DNA of 15,645 nucleotides from S146-42 sp965371965 (GTDB taxonomy: Bacteria; Planctomycetota; Phycisphaerae; Phycisphaerales; UBA1924): positions 1-15,645 of the forward strand of contig CBDVAM010000078.1 of assembly GCA_965371965.1 (NCBI GenBank). Direction: 5' to 3'. Numbering within the stretch: position 1 is the stretch's first letter; the number at the start of each line of letters is the position of its first letter. Below, piece after piece: positions 7,534 through 13,932 of the stretch. The translations under genes were made by a program, and so were the position numbers. The notes below the pieces were generated by a model. That model was given only the letters and a program-made list of their open reading frames with translations, was not told the origin of the DNA and did not search any database.

Positions 7534-8724
7534 ATGCAACTTACAGTTGACGCGAGCAGAAGGGACTCCATCTTAGCAGCGGTAGGAAGTGTCGTGCTTG
7601 GCTCCTTCGTGTCAGTTGTGCTTGGGGATGACGTTACTCCAAGTGTCGAGCATCAAGTCAGACTCACGATCCCCGATGCAGCCGATTTTACAGGGTTTGA
7701 GTGGAACTACTTTCTGCACTCATGGGCTCGAGAGTTCGACGCAGATGATGAAGACTCCACCGTCAACCCGAAACAAGGGGACGGTTTCGATGGCTTTGGA
7801 AGGGAATTTATCAATCTTGATGGTAACGGTGGTGTTTCTCAACTCAACAATCCCGGGTACAGCATCATATTGGCGCTTCAAGATGGTGATATTCCGGACG
7901 AAGGCGACCCGGCCCTATCTGGCTTGGACCGTGCTGATACCCGAATTCTGAATGGTGGATCGAAGGCGACGGCCCTGGCGGAATTTGAGATTAGCCCGCG
8001 CAATGGCAACATTGCTTCTGCGAAATACAGCGCTTCAGGGACCGCGTGCGCCGAGGTTGGAATTCTTAGCCCGGAGCGAGCCGAGGCTTATTCGTTTGCT
8101 TACAGCAACGTAACTTTGGCTGCGGGTTTTCGAGATCGCGTCACGGGCCAGATCCGAACACAGGCGCGCTCAGTAGGTGTGCCCGTAGGTACCGAAACAA
8201 CTGACTCAGATCGAACGTGGTGGGACCCGGCCTTCGTGACTATCGTGGATCCGAGTACCGGTGACATCCTCCTTCGAGAAATGCTCATGTCGAACGTGCT
8301 GTCGCTGCACGACGGCGGATCGTTCTTGTGGGAGGATGGTCTCCTGTCGCTAGATGCAGAGAATGCTGACTTCACCATCAATATTATCGGAGCGTTCACG
8401 GCCCAAGAGGGCCAACTTGAGTTGAGCATCCGTGACGGCAGGGTCGTAGTTTCCAATGACAGCGGGATTTTCGATGGCATTCTTCCTCCCCTTGGCTTCG
8501 ATCAGATGATCGAACTCGCCGTCGGTGACTTCACGCTAGATTTCGACATGGGCGACTTTGGAATCCCAGTGGAGGCCCAAATCAGCATCGACAACGGGAT
8601 CTCAGGATACGTCAGCAAGGTGATTCCTACCCCCAGTACGGCCACCCTGATTGCGGTCGCCAGCGCCATCGGTGCTGGACGGCGTAGGCGCTCGGTGTTG
8701 CGGCGCCTCCAGACTCCGATCTAG
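7534..8724 (+). CDS. Exported protein with PEP-CTERM-like tail
   Basis: A 396-residue protein I cannot assign to a known enzyme family. The start is fixed by AAGGAG seven bases upstream. A hydrophobic stretch at about 13-30 (ILAAVGSVVLGSFVSVVL) acts as a signal sequence. The mature part is acidic, with many beta-type segments and few charged helices, which suggests a secreted structural or matrix protein. Near the end, IPTPSTATLIAVASAIGAG (364-382) followed by RRRR (383-386) is a PEP-CTERM-like sorting signal; ten further residues follow the arginines, which is longer than usual. By eye its GC content and third-position bias are lower than those of the kinase and lyase genes, so it may have been acquired. 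It stands alone: truncated GH43 and repeats are on its left, a small uncertain ORF on its right. Likely exported and surface-attached; role unknown. Confidence 0.75.
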   Translation: MQLTVDASRRDSILAAVGSVVLGSFVSVVLGDDVTPSVEHQVRLTIPDAADFTGFEWNYFLHSWAREFDADDEDSTVNPKQGDGFDGFGREFINLDGNGGVSQLNNPGYSIILALQDGDIPDEGDPALSGLDRADTRILNGGSKATALAEFEISPRNGNIASAKYSASGTACAEVGILSPERAEAYSFAYSNVTLAAGFRDRVTGQIRTQARSVGVPVGTETTDSDRTWWDPAFVTIVDPSTGDILLREMLMSNVLSLHDGGSFLWEDGLLSLDAENADFTINIIGAFTAQEGQLELSIRDGRVVVSNDSGIFDGILPPLGFDQMIELAVGDFTLDFDMGDFGIPVEAQISIDNGISGYVSKVIPTPSTATLIAVASAIGAGRRRRSVLRRLQTPI

Positions 8725-8920
8725 ACCCCAAAAATGTCCCGGAGCCCCCTATAAAGACCCCATAGAAGCTGGTCTCTTACGCCCCTACCAACACCGATAC
8801 CAGTTTAACAGAACATGGATTCTCGGACCTTGCCGGTCGGCCATCGAGAAGTCCCCGGAAATCGATCCGAAGCGGACCGATGGGGATAGCGGAAAGAACG
8901 GGAAGCCGTTCCACGTCCGA
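8725..8920. other. Short gap with no clear gene
   Basis: The frame of the small ORF at 8921 is open through this stretch but offers no ATG or good ribosome binding site. Part of it (about 8850-8920) has codon-like third positions, so the small gene could begin further upstream at a non-standard codon or be a remnant of a longer gene. Confidence 0.35.
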
Positions 8921-9100
8921 ATGTCGGGAATCACCGCTGTCGAGGGCGAGGGCAAAGACGCGGCCATCCTGCACCTTGCCGTCCCAGGAGCCACCATAAC
9001 GGTATTTGAGACCGTTGAGGAAGTGATGGAGTCTTTCAGGCCCTCGGAAGCGAGCGAGGGCGCAGAGATGGCGAACTGGTACAAGAAAATCAACGGCTAG
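8921..9100 (+). CDS. Small hypothetical protein
   Basis: A possible 59-residue protein starting MSGITAVEGEGKD. It shows a beta-beta-helix pattern (ILHLAVPGATITVFETVEEV then MESF) and ends with WYKKING. This resembles the general shape of many short phage or planctomycete hypothetical proteins, but I recognise no family. No proper ribosome binding site precedes the ATG, and the open frame extends upstream without another ATG, so the start is doubtful and it may be the tail of a broken gene. It is on the same strand as the exported protein 196 bp before it. A hairpin overlaps its stop codon. Confidence 0.35.
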   Translation: MSGITAVEGEGKDAAILHLAVPGATITVFETVEEVMESFRPSEASEGAEMANWYKKING

Positions 9101-9121
9101 AACGACGGGCCCGAGCCGTTG
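9091..9121. terminator. Hairpin at the end of the small ORF
   Basis: CAACGGCT (9091-9098) and AGCCGTTG (9114-9121) form a perfect 8-bp stem around a 15-base loop. It sits between two convergent genes (+ ending 9100, - ending 9205) and may limit read-through. No T-run follows. Confidence 0.3.
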
Positions 9122-9131
9122 CGATCGATCG

Positions 9132-9178
9132 ACGCGTTGCACACGTCGGACCCATGCCGAGCTCGACACGCGTTGCAC
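9132..9178. repeat. Short direct repeat in a convergent gap
   Basis: ACGCGTTGCAC occurs at 9132-9142 and 9168-9178, 36 bases apart. The second copy is preceded by GCCGAGCTCGACAC, which is close to the opening GCCGATTCGACAC of the 34-bp repeats at 7162 and 7225. This may be a diverged member of the same repeat family. Confidence 0.4.
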
Positions 9179-9204
9179 GCCGGCGCGTAGCTGCACGATG
9201 CTTG

Positions 9205-9897
9205 TCAGAGACACGATCTCGGACGAGGGACCTTTGCCCAGGACTCATCGATGTCCTGACCGACACGCTTCTCGATTTGCTCTGGCGTAAGCACCTCCAA
9301 CATGAGCGTCTCGCGGAGCTGGTCGTACCGAATACCGAGCTCCAGCCAATGTAGCAACAGGCTGGCACTGCCGTACACCTCCACCTTCTCGAAGTTGAAG
9401 TCCCCCATGCCGTCGCCGAAGGCATGCTGCCCGACAAAGTTAGTGAGATCTTGGATATCGCGTACCGCTCGTCCGACCTCGTCCCATTTCATCACGCCTG
9501 AGACCGTCCTTCTGCCTGTCCTGAGCTTGAGGTGATTGTGCGCGATCACTCCATGGCGGAGTTGGGCGAGAGTCTTACATTGACCCATACTATCGGTCAA
9601 CTTCTCACTCGCCCGCTGCTTTACGCCGTCGTCCTCGTCCACCAAACACACCTCTATGATGTGTTTCAAATGCAAGCATTTCTCGTGAGTGTCATGGAGC
9701 TTCACGAGGGTGAGGATCACCATTTGCCGTAGCATGTCATCCAACACCTCGAAGAACTCGTCGGCCGTTTCGGCTCTGATCTCAGGGCGGCCCGAGGGGC
9801 CATCGTACAGTTGGTGGTGCCACTGTAGGAGAACGGTCATGTATGTGACCTCACCCTGAATGCACTCGAACTCCTTCCTAGCGTCGTCGGCAGGCAT
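9205..9897 (-). CDS. HEPN/AbiU2-like protein
   Basis: A soluble, mostly helical protein of 230 residues. The start MPADDARKEFEC is chosen because the helical, consistent sequence begins there; the frame stays open upstream, but that part looks like a different, broken gene. A long helix with VLDDMLRQMVILTLVKLHD (51-69) is followed by LRHGVIAHNHLK (113-124). The Arg114 to His120 spacing with following polar residues fits the R-x4-6-H motif of HEPN domains, and the layout resembles the AbiU2 subgroup, named after a phage abortive-infection protein. HEPN proteins of this kind often cut RNA. This match is by eye only. The ribosome binding site is weak. The start overlaps by 20 bases the end of an upstream open frame. 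No antitoxin gene (for example a nucleotidyltransferase) is visible beside it. Surrounding decayed genes and repeats suit an accessory or defence-type gene. Confidence 0.55.
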   Translation of the reverse strand: MPADDARKEFECIQGEVTYMTVLLQWHHQLYDGPSGRPEIRAETADEFFEVLDDMLRQMVILTLVKLHDTHEKCLHLKHIIEVCLVDEDDGVKQRASEKLTDSMGQCKTLAQLRHGVIAHNHLKLRTGRRTVSGVMKWDEVGRAVRDIQDLTNFVGQHAFGDGMGDFNFEKVEVYGSASLLLHWLELGIRYDQLRETLMLEVLTPEQIEKRVGQDIDESWAKVPRPRSCL

Positions 9898-10134
9898 GAA
9901 CAACTCTAGGTGCGTTCCGCTCCGTCCAGAACGACGCTTCGTTGTCGGGGAACTCGTTGTTGTTGTCCACTGGGTCGAGCCTCGCGATCTTGTCGGCCTG
10001 GACGTTCTGGGCACGCTCGGCCCGCGCCGATCGGCGTGAAGCGACCGCCCCCCCCGCTGGAACTGGCGCGTGAGCGTCCCGTACAGACGCCCCGAGTGAC
10101 TCTCGGCGAGCAACTCGGGAACGACGAGCCATCC
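9878..10134 (-). pseudogene. Broken coding sequence between two genes
   Basis: Third positions are almost all G or C in one frame from about 10134 to 10055 (GWLVVPELLAESHSGRLYG, then TLTRQFQ) and then in another frame from about 10025 to 9905 (AERAQNVQADKIARLDPV, then NNNEFPDNEASFWTERNAPR). The change of frame lies at or just after a run of eight C (10048-10055 on the + strand). The first part is in frame with the secreted-protein gene directly after its TGA stop. An alternative view is a real 84-codon gene from the ATG at 10132 to the TAG at 9878, starting two bases after that stop, but its first half has poor codon use. I favour decayed coding DNA or a sequencing indel. The family is unknown. 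Confidence 0.35.
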
Positions 10135-11085
10135 TCAATCCAGCGCCAGAATAGTGTCCAGCCCCGCGATGATCGTGTAGCCCTGGGTCACGCGCAGCCG
10201 CGCCAGCGCGTGGCGTTCGCCCGCGTCGCGCAGGTCGTGGTTCGGCCCGGTCCACGTCACCCAGTCGTACAGATCGGCGCCCTCGGGCACGAGATGCTCG
10301 GGCGGATACGCAAGCCGGATGAACGATTCGGAGGCCATCCAGCCGACGCGATGCGACCATTCCGAGTCCGGGCTCTTCTCGCCGTTGGGATCCGGCGTGC
10401 TGGGGATCGCCTCCCCCACGACCCGGACGCCGAGCGGCTCGAGGGCCTCCTTGAGTTGGACGAGCGACTCGCGGTTATCCGTGTGCGAGGACGCGTCGAA
10501 GTAGAACGCGGTGACGCCGCAGGCGAGCCATCCGCCGAGGGTCGTGCGGGCCAGGTGCGCGCCCTCGGGATCGTCCAGATCCATCTTCGCGCAGTCGCTG
10601 AGCCAGCCTTCCCTGTTGAATGCGGTGAATGAGGTATGCGGCGTGCGGGCCCGCATGCCGACGAAGACGCCGACCTCGGCGTCGCGGTGCGACCCGGTCC
10701 AGATCCGCAGGCGAGATTGCAGTTCCTCTCTCCGCTCGGGTTCGAGCGTGTGCCACGATGCGCCGGGCACAAACGAGGACACGAAGACCTGACCATCGGG
10801 CGTGGAGACGTAGCCACGCCCCATCGGACGGTTGAGCATGAATCGACGGATGCCGGCGGCGTATCCCTCGTTGAGCCGTTCGAGGAGTTCGTCGGTCCCC
10901 GCGACCGGATCGGTCCACCACGCTGCATAGCCCGGCGGGTTCATCTGCGGATCTCCGCCGGAATAGCACGAGATCGCCAGGACATGCTCGCTTATTGTCG
11001 GCGCCGGATCCACCGGCGGCTGTGCATGAACCACAGCTGCGAGGGCGATCATGACGATCATGGCGAACGGAACGTAAGTCCTCAT
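10135..11085 (-). CDS. Secreted protein of unknown family, possibly TIM-barrel
   Basis: A 316-residue protein. The start is well fixed: AGGAGGT lies seven bases before the ATG, and a signal peptide begins there (MRTYVPFAMIVMIALAAVVHA, one more residue than shown in some cuts, cleaved about 21/22). I recognise no named family. The sequence alternates beta strands and helices in a way that suggests a TIM barrel: AAGIRRFMLNRP (76-87), AEVGVFVGMRA (136-146), CGVTAFYFDASS (189-200) and VRVVGEAIP (220-228). Asp197 and Glu225 sit at the ends of predicted strands, as catalytic acids do in glycoside hydrolases; that is inference. It should act in the periplasm or outside the cell. The reading frame remains coding-like after its TGA stop, so the protein may be shortened by a nonsense change. 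Upstream lie degenerate repeats and a candidate -10 box. Confidence 0.75.
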   Translation of the reverse strand: MRTYVPFAMIVMIALAAVVHAQPPVDPAPTISEHVLAISCYSGGDPQMNPPGYAAWWTDPVAGTDELLERLNEGYAAGIRRFMLNRPMGRGYVSTPDGQVFVSSFVPGASWHTLEPERREELQSRLRIWTGSHRDAEVGVFVGMRARTPHTSFTAFNREGWLSDCAKMDLDDPEGAHLARTTLGGWLACGVTAFYFDASSHTDNRESLVQLKEALEPLGVRVVGEAIPSTPDPNGEKSPDSEWSHRVGWMASESFIRLAYPPEHLVPEGADLYDWVTWTGPNHDLRDAGERHALARLRVTQGYTIIAGLDTILALD

Positions 11086-11167
11086 GGCGTGTACCTCCTG
11101 GATCGCCTCTACGGGGCGGCGGATCCTAAGTTGCAGCGAGTCTACTGAATTCGCGTGCGCCTGCCTA

Positions 11168-11173
11168 TGTATA
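11168..11173 (-). promoter_or_regulatory. Possible -10 box of the secreted-protein gene
   Basis: TATACA on the minus strand, about 80 bases before the ATG at 11085, lies in an AT-rich island (TATGTATATTTT on the + strand). No -35 box is clear. The repeat pair at 11202-11252 is directly upstream. Confidence 0.25.
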
Positions 11174-11201
11174 TTTTGGATTCGGCGCTCACACATGGAG
11201 C

Positions 11202-11252
11202 GATGACACAGAAGTGAGTCAATAAGAGCTTGGATGACACAATATTGAGGCG
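11202..11252. repeat. Degenerate direct repeat pair
   Basis: GATGACACA occurs at 11202-11210 and 11233-11241 and begins two 20-base units that match at 15 positions. The second unit contains GACACAATATTGAG (11236-11249), which matches 12 of 14 bases of GACACACTATTGGG in the 34-bp repeats at 7162 and 7225. It is probably an old or diverged member of the same family. It could also be a regulator binding site, as it lies just upstream of a gene start. Confidence 0.5.
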
Positions 11253-11430
11253 CGAGCAGGAGCTGGACCGGTTTCATAAGAGGTGTAGCGTTCGAGTGGA
11301 TGGTGCCCGAGGAGTCGTTGGCGAGCAGCGCTGCGATCCTGGCGATTGGCGATAGCCACTCGTCACAAGCCAACGCCATGGTCCGCCAGGGGCGCTCGAC
11401 CGCTGCCAACGGGGCCTGGGATTCCTACGC

Positions 11431-11466
11431 GAGGCTACCGAGGGGCAGTCGCCCTTCGATAGCCTC
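11431..11466. repeat. Strong 36-nt imperfect hairpin
   Basis: The arms GAGGCTACCGAGGGGC and GCCCTTCGATAGCCTC are inverted around the loop AGTC. Of 16 positions, 14 are Watson-Crick pairs, one is a G-U pair and one is a mismatch. Another four pairs (CTAC with GTAG) extend the base past a two-base bulge. There is no T-run. It resembles a REP-type or other intergenic structural element more than a terminator. Confidence 0.6.
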
Positions 11467-11603
11467 GTAGCACCACTCCGTGGCGACCTGGATCGTGCGA
11501 CTCGCCCGAGCAGCGATGAGGGTGTTGGCCCGGGTGCCGGCGGCGAGAGGGGCACGGGGTTTCCGGCGGAAATGGCCCTCAGGCCGAATCGGTCAGGGAA
11601 CCG

Positions 11604-11609
11604 TATCAT
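11604..11609 (+). promoter_or_regulatory. Possible -10 box of the lyase gene
   Basis: TATCAT is five bases before the proposed GTG start. If used, the message would be leaderless. No -35 match is evident, and the nearest purine-rich site (AGGGA at 11595-11599) is too far from the GTG for a normal ribosome binding site. Confidence 0.2.
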
Positions 11610-11614
11610 CGCTC

Positions 11615-13141
11615 GTGCCCAAGACACTCATACTCAGCGGCGATTCCCTGTCGATCGATGGCGTCGAAGATGTGGCCCGAAATCGGAGACCAGTTGCAAT
11701 CGCATCTGACGCCCATGCGGGCATGGACCGCTCTCGGGGCGTTATCGAGCGCGCGCTGAGCGACGGCGAGGCGCACTACGGGATCAATACCGGGTTTGGA
11801 TCGCTCTCTCGCACGAGGATCGATCCGGACGAGCTGGCCCAGTTGCAGCACAACTTGCTGCGATCGCACGCCGCGGGGGTTGGGGAGGCGCTCCCGGAGG
11901 AGGTCGTGCGGGGGATGCTTTTCATCCTGGCGGCGTCGCTGTGCCGGGGGTTGTCGGGGGTGAGGGCGGAGCTTGCTGAGCGGATTGTGGGGTTGCTGAA
12001 CGCGGGCGTGACGCCGGTGGTGCCTGGGATCGGGTCGGTCGGGGCTTCGGGAGATCTTGCGCCCCTTGCGCACGCGGCGCTGGTCTTGATCGGCGAGGGG
12101 CGGGCGACGTTTGATGGGCGGGAGATGTCGGGCGGTGAGGCGCTCCGCGCGGCGGGGCTCGGGGCGATCGCGCTGGAGGCCAAAGAAGGGTTAGCGCTCA
12201 TCAATGGGACGCATCTGATGGCGGCGCGGGGGGCGCTGCTGGTGGGCGATTGCGAGCGGCTGATGGACTCGGCGGCGCTGGCGTGTGCGATGTCGATCGA
12301 TGCGAACAAGGCGACGAGCGAGCCGCTGCTCGAGGCGGTGCAGGCGGCGCGGGGGCAGGATGGGCAGACGGAGATGGCGCGCCGGATCGCGGGGCACCTG
12401 GCGGGAAGTGAGATTCTGCAGAGCCATCGGGAGAATGATCCGCGGGTGCAGGACCCCTACTCGCTGCGGTGCGCGGCTCCGGTGCTGGGCGGGGCGTGGG
12501 ATGCTCTTGGTTATGTAAAGCTGGCGGTGGAGCGAGAGCTGGGCGCGGTGACGGATAATCCGCTGGTGCTCGAGGTGGACGGCGCGCCTCGGATCGTGTC
12601 GGCGGGGAACTTTCATGGGATGCCGCTGGCGATCCCGCTCGACACCCTGGCCATCGCCATCGCGCACGTCGCGGGGATCAGCGAGCGACGCACGTATCTG
12701 ATGTTGAGTGCGCGTGATCCGGAGGCGGGGTTGACGCCGTATCTCGCGGCGTTTCCGGGGTTGCAGTCGGGTTTGATGATTGCGCAGTACACCGCCGCGG
12801 CGTGTTGTAATGAGATCATCGGGCTGTGCATGCCGGCGAGTGTGAGCAACCTGCCCACGAGCGCGGGGACCGAGGATTACAACAGCTTCGGGCCTCGCGG
12901 TGCCGCCAAGGCGCAGCGGAGCCTGGACCTGGCTCGGCGGGTGGTGGCGATCGAGTTGCTGTGCGCGGCCCAGGCGATCGAGGGGCATCGCCCGTTGCGT
13001 TCTGGTGGCGGCGTGGAGCGGGTACACGCGTTGATTCGTGAGCATGTGCCGGCGCTGGACCATGATCGGTCGCCGTCGCCGGATATCGAGCGGATCGCGG
13101 AGATGGTTGGGGCGGGCGAGTTTGGATTCACAGAGGGCTAA
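11615..13141 (+). CDS. hutH: Histidine ammonia-lyase
   Basis: A 508-residue enzyme, the usual family length of about 500-510. It removes ammonia from L-histidine to give urocanate, the first step of histidine breakdown, in the cytoplasm. The MIO prosthetic group forms from Ala144-Ser145-Gly146 in GSVGASGDLAPLAH. Expected active-site residues are present: Tyr55 in YGINTGFG, Ser84-His85 in LLRSHAAGVG (the SH pair points to histidine rather than tyrosine or phenylalanine), Asn197, Tyr282 and Arg285 in QDPYSLRC, Phe333 in GNFHG, and Glu420. The GTG start is chosen because family homology begins there (PKTLILSGDSLSIDGV); the frame is open upstream but Arg-rich and unlike the family. Two oddities: NGTH in place of the usual NGTQ, and EDYNSFG in place of EDHVSMG. 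No other hut gene is nearby. The DUF2071 gene follows 4 bp after the stop. Confidence 0.88.
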   Translation: MPKTLILSGDSLSIDGVEDVARNRRPVAIASDAHAGMDRSRGVIERALSDGEAHYGINTGFGSLSRTRIDPDELAQLQHNLLRSHAAGVGEALPEEVVRGMLFILAASLCRGLSGVRAELAERIVGLLNAGVTPVVPGIGSVGASGDLAPLAHAALVLIGEGRATFDGREMSGGEALRAAGLGAIALEAKEGLALINGTHLMAARGALLVGDCERLMDSAALACAMSIDANKATSEPLLEAVQAARGQDGQTEMARRIAGHLAGSEILQSHRENDPRVQDPYSLRCAAPVLGGAWDALGYVKLAVERELGAVTDNPLVLEVDGAPRIVSAGNFHGMPLAIPLDTLAIAIAHVAGISERRTYLMLSARDPEAGLTPYLAAFPGLQSGLMIAQYTAAACCNEIIGLCMPASVSNLPTSAGTEDYNSFGPRGAAKAQRSLDLARRVVAIELLCAAQAIEGHRPLRSGGGVERVHALIREHVPALDHDRSPSPDIERIAEMVGAGEFGFTEG

Positions 13142-13145
13142 ACAG

Positions 13146-13865
13146 TTGGCGAGGTATTCGGCTGATTCGCGACCGTTTCTGACCGCCGAGTGGCGGAATC
13201 TGGTGCTGGTGAGCTATGCGGTGGGCGATGATCTGCTGCTCCCCCACTTGCCTGCGGGGCTGGAGCTGGATCGGTTTGGGGGGTGGGCGTGCTGCTCGCT
13301 GGTGGCGTTTGACTTTCTGAATACGCGTGTGAAGGGCGTGCGCTGGCCGGGGTATGTGAACTTTCCGGAAGTCAATCTTCGGTTCTATGTGCGGGATGCG
13401 GATGGACGCCGGGGTGTGTGTTTCGTGCGCGAGCTGGTGCCGCGGCGAGCGATCGTGTGGATCGCGCGCCGGTTGTATAACGAGCCGTACGCGCGTGCCG
13501 CGATGCGCAGTGAAGTCAAAAGGGGAGAGGACGAGATCCGGGTTGCGCATCGCTGGCGATTCAGCGGGCGGGAGCACTCCTTAGAGGTTCGCGGGGCTCA
13601 GCCCCCCCACCGCCCGGATGAGGACTCGATCGAGCACTGGTTCAAGGAGCATTCGTGGGGATATGGGCGCGATCGCAAGGGGCGGACGCTCGTGTATCGC
13701 GTGGAGCATCCGGTGTGGGATGTGCACACTGTACGGTCGTTCGAGCTCAAGGCGGATTTCGCGGCGATGTATGGAGGGCGGTGGCGTTTGCTCGATGGGG
13801 CGCGACCGATCAATGTGACGCTGGCGGTGGGGTCGGGGGTGGCGGTGTTTCCGACTGAGGACTGA
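13146..13865 (+). CDS. DUF2071 (YqjF-like) protein
   Basis: A cytoplasmic protein of about 239 residues in the DUF2071/YqjF family, whose biochemical role is not known. Family blocks seen in order are FLTAEWRNLVLVSYAVGDDL, HLPAGLELDRFGGWACCSLV, FDFLNTRV, FPEVNLRFYVR, VCFVRELVPRRAIVWIARRL followed by YNEPY, and a C-terminal barrel-like half. The start is uncertain because no ATG lies in the right place. I chose the TTG at 13146, since AGAGGG (13132-13137) is eight bases before it and homology begins shortly after. Another TTG at 13122 would overlap the lyase gene. It begins 4 bp after the lyase stop, so the two are very likely one transcript and may be translationally coupled. That does not by itself show a part in histidine breakdown. 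Confidence 0.82.
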   Translation: MARYSADSRPFLTAEWRNLVLVSYAVGDDLLLPHLPAGLELDRFGGWACCSLVAFDFLNTRVKGVRWPGYVNFPEVNLRFYVRDADGRRGVCFVRELVPRRAIVWIARRLYNEPYARAAMRSEVKRGEDEIRVAHRWRFSGREHSLEVRGAQPPHRPDEDSIEHWFKEHSWGYGRDRKGRTLVYRVEHPVWDVHTVRSFELKADFAAMYGGRWRLLDGARPINVTLAVGSGVAVFPTED

Positions 13866-13901
13866 AGGGGCATTCGCCCAAGATTGAGGCGGATGACGAC
13901 G

Positions 13902-13915
13902 GATCTAAAATCCGG
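13902..13915. repeat. Small palindrome before the NTPase gene
   Basis: GGAT and ATCC (extended by the flanking C/G to CGGAT and ATCCG) flank CTAAA in the gap between the DUF2071 and NTPase genes. It is too short for a firm call; it may be a weak terminator stem or an operator next to the -10 box at 13919. Confidence 0.2.
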
Positions 13916-13918
13916 ACT

Positions 13919-13924
13919 TATACT
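13919..13924 (+). promoter_or_regulatory. Likely -10 box of the NTPase gene
   Basis: TATACT is close to the bacterial consensus and ends eight bases before the ATG at 13933. No Shine-Dalgarno sequence is present, so a leaderless or nearly leaderless message is likely. No good -35 hexamer is visible at 16-18 bp. Confidence 0.35.
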
Positions 13925-13932
13925 CGTCTTCC

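Larger units (their letters stand above)
11253..11614. other. Intergenic stretch with no convincing gene
   Basis: This lies between two divergent genes. Both strands have open frames, but none has a start signal or a recognisable family. Short minus-strand runs have coding-like codons (for example ATEWCYEAIEGRLPLGSLA followed by a stop, about 11500-11427), which may be a worn gene fragment. A strong hairpin occupies 11431-11466. Confidence 0.45.

Noticed and set aside
9898..10113. N-terminal extension of the HEPN-like protein
   Set aside because: In this frame the stretch 9900-10030 becomes Ser/Thr/Arg/Pro-rich with poor codon use, while another frame has the coding signal. The helical domain starts at the ATG at 9897.
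11431..11466. Integron attC site
   Set aside because: The stem lacks the GTTRRRY and RYYYAAC end boxes and extra-helical bases. No integrase is near.
11480..11614. N-terminal extension of the lyase from an upstream ATG
   Set aside because: Arg-rich with no family match, whereas the known lyase N-terminus begins at the GTG at 11615.
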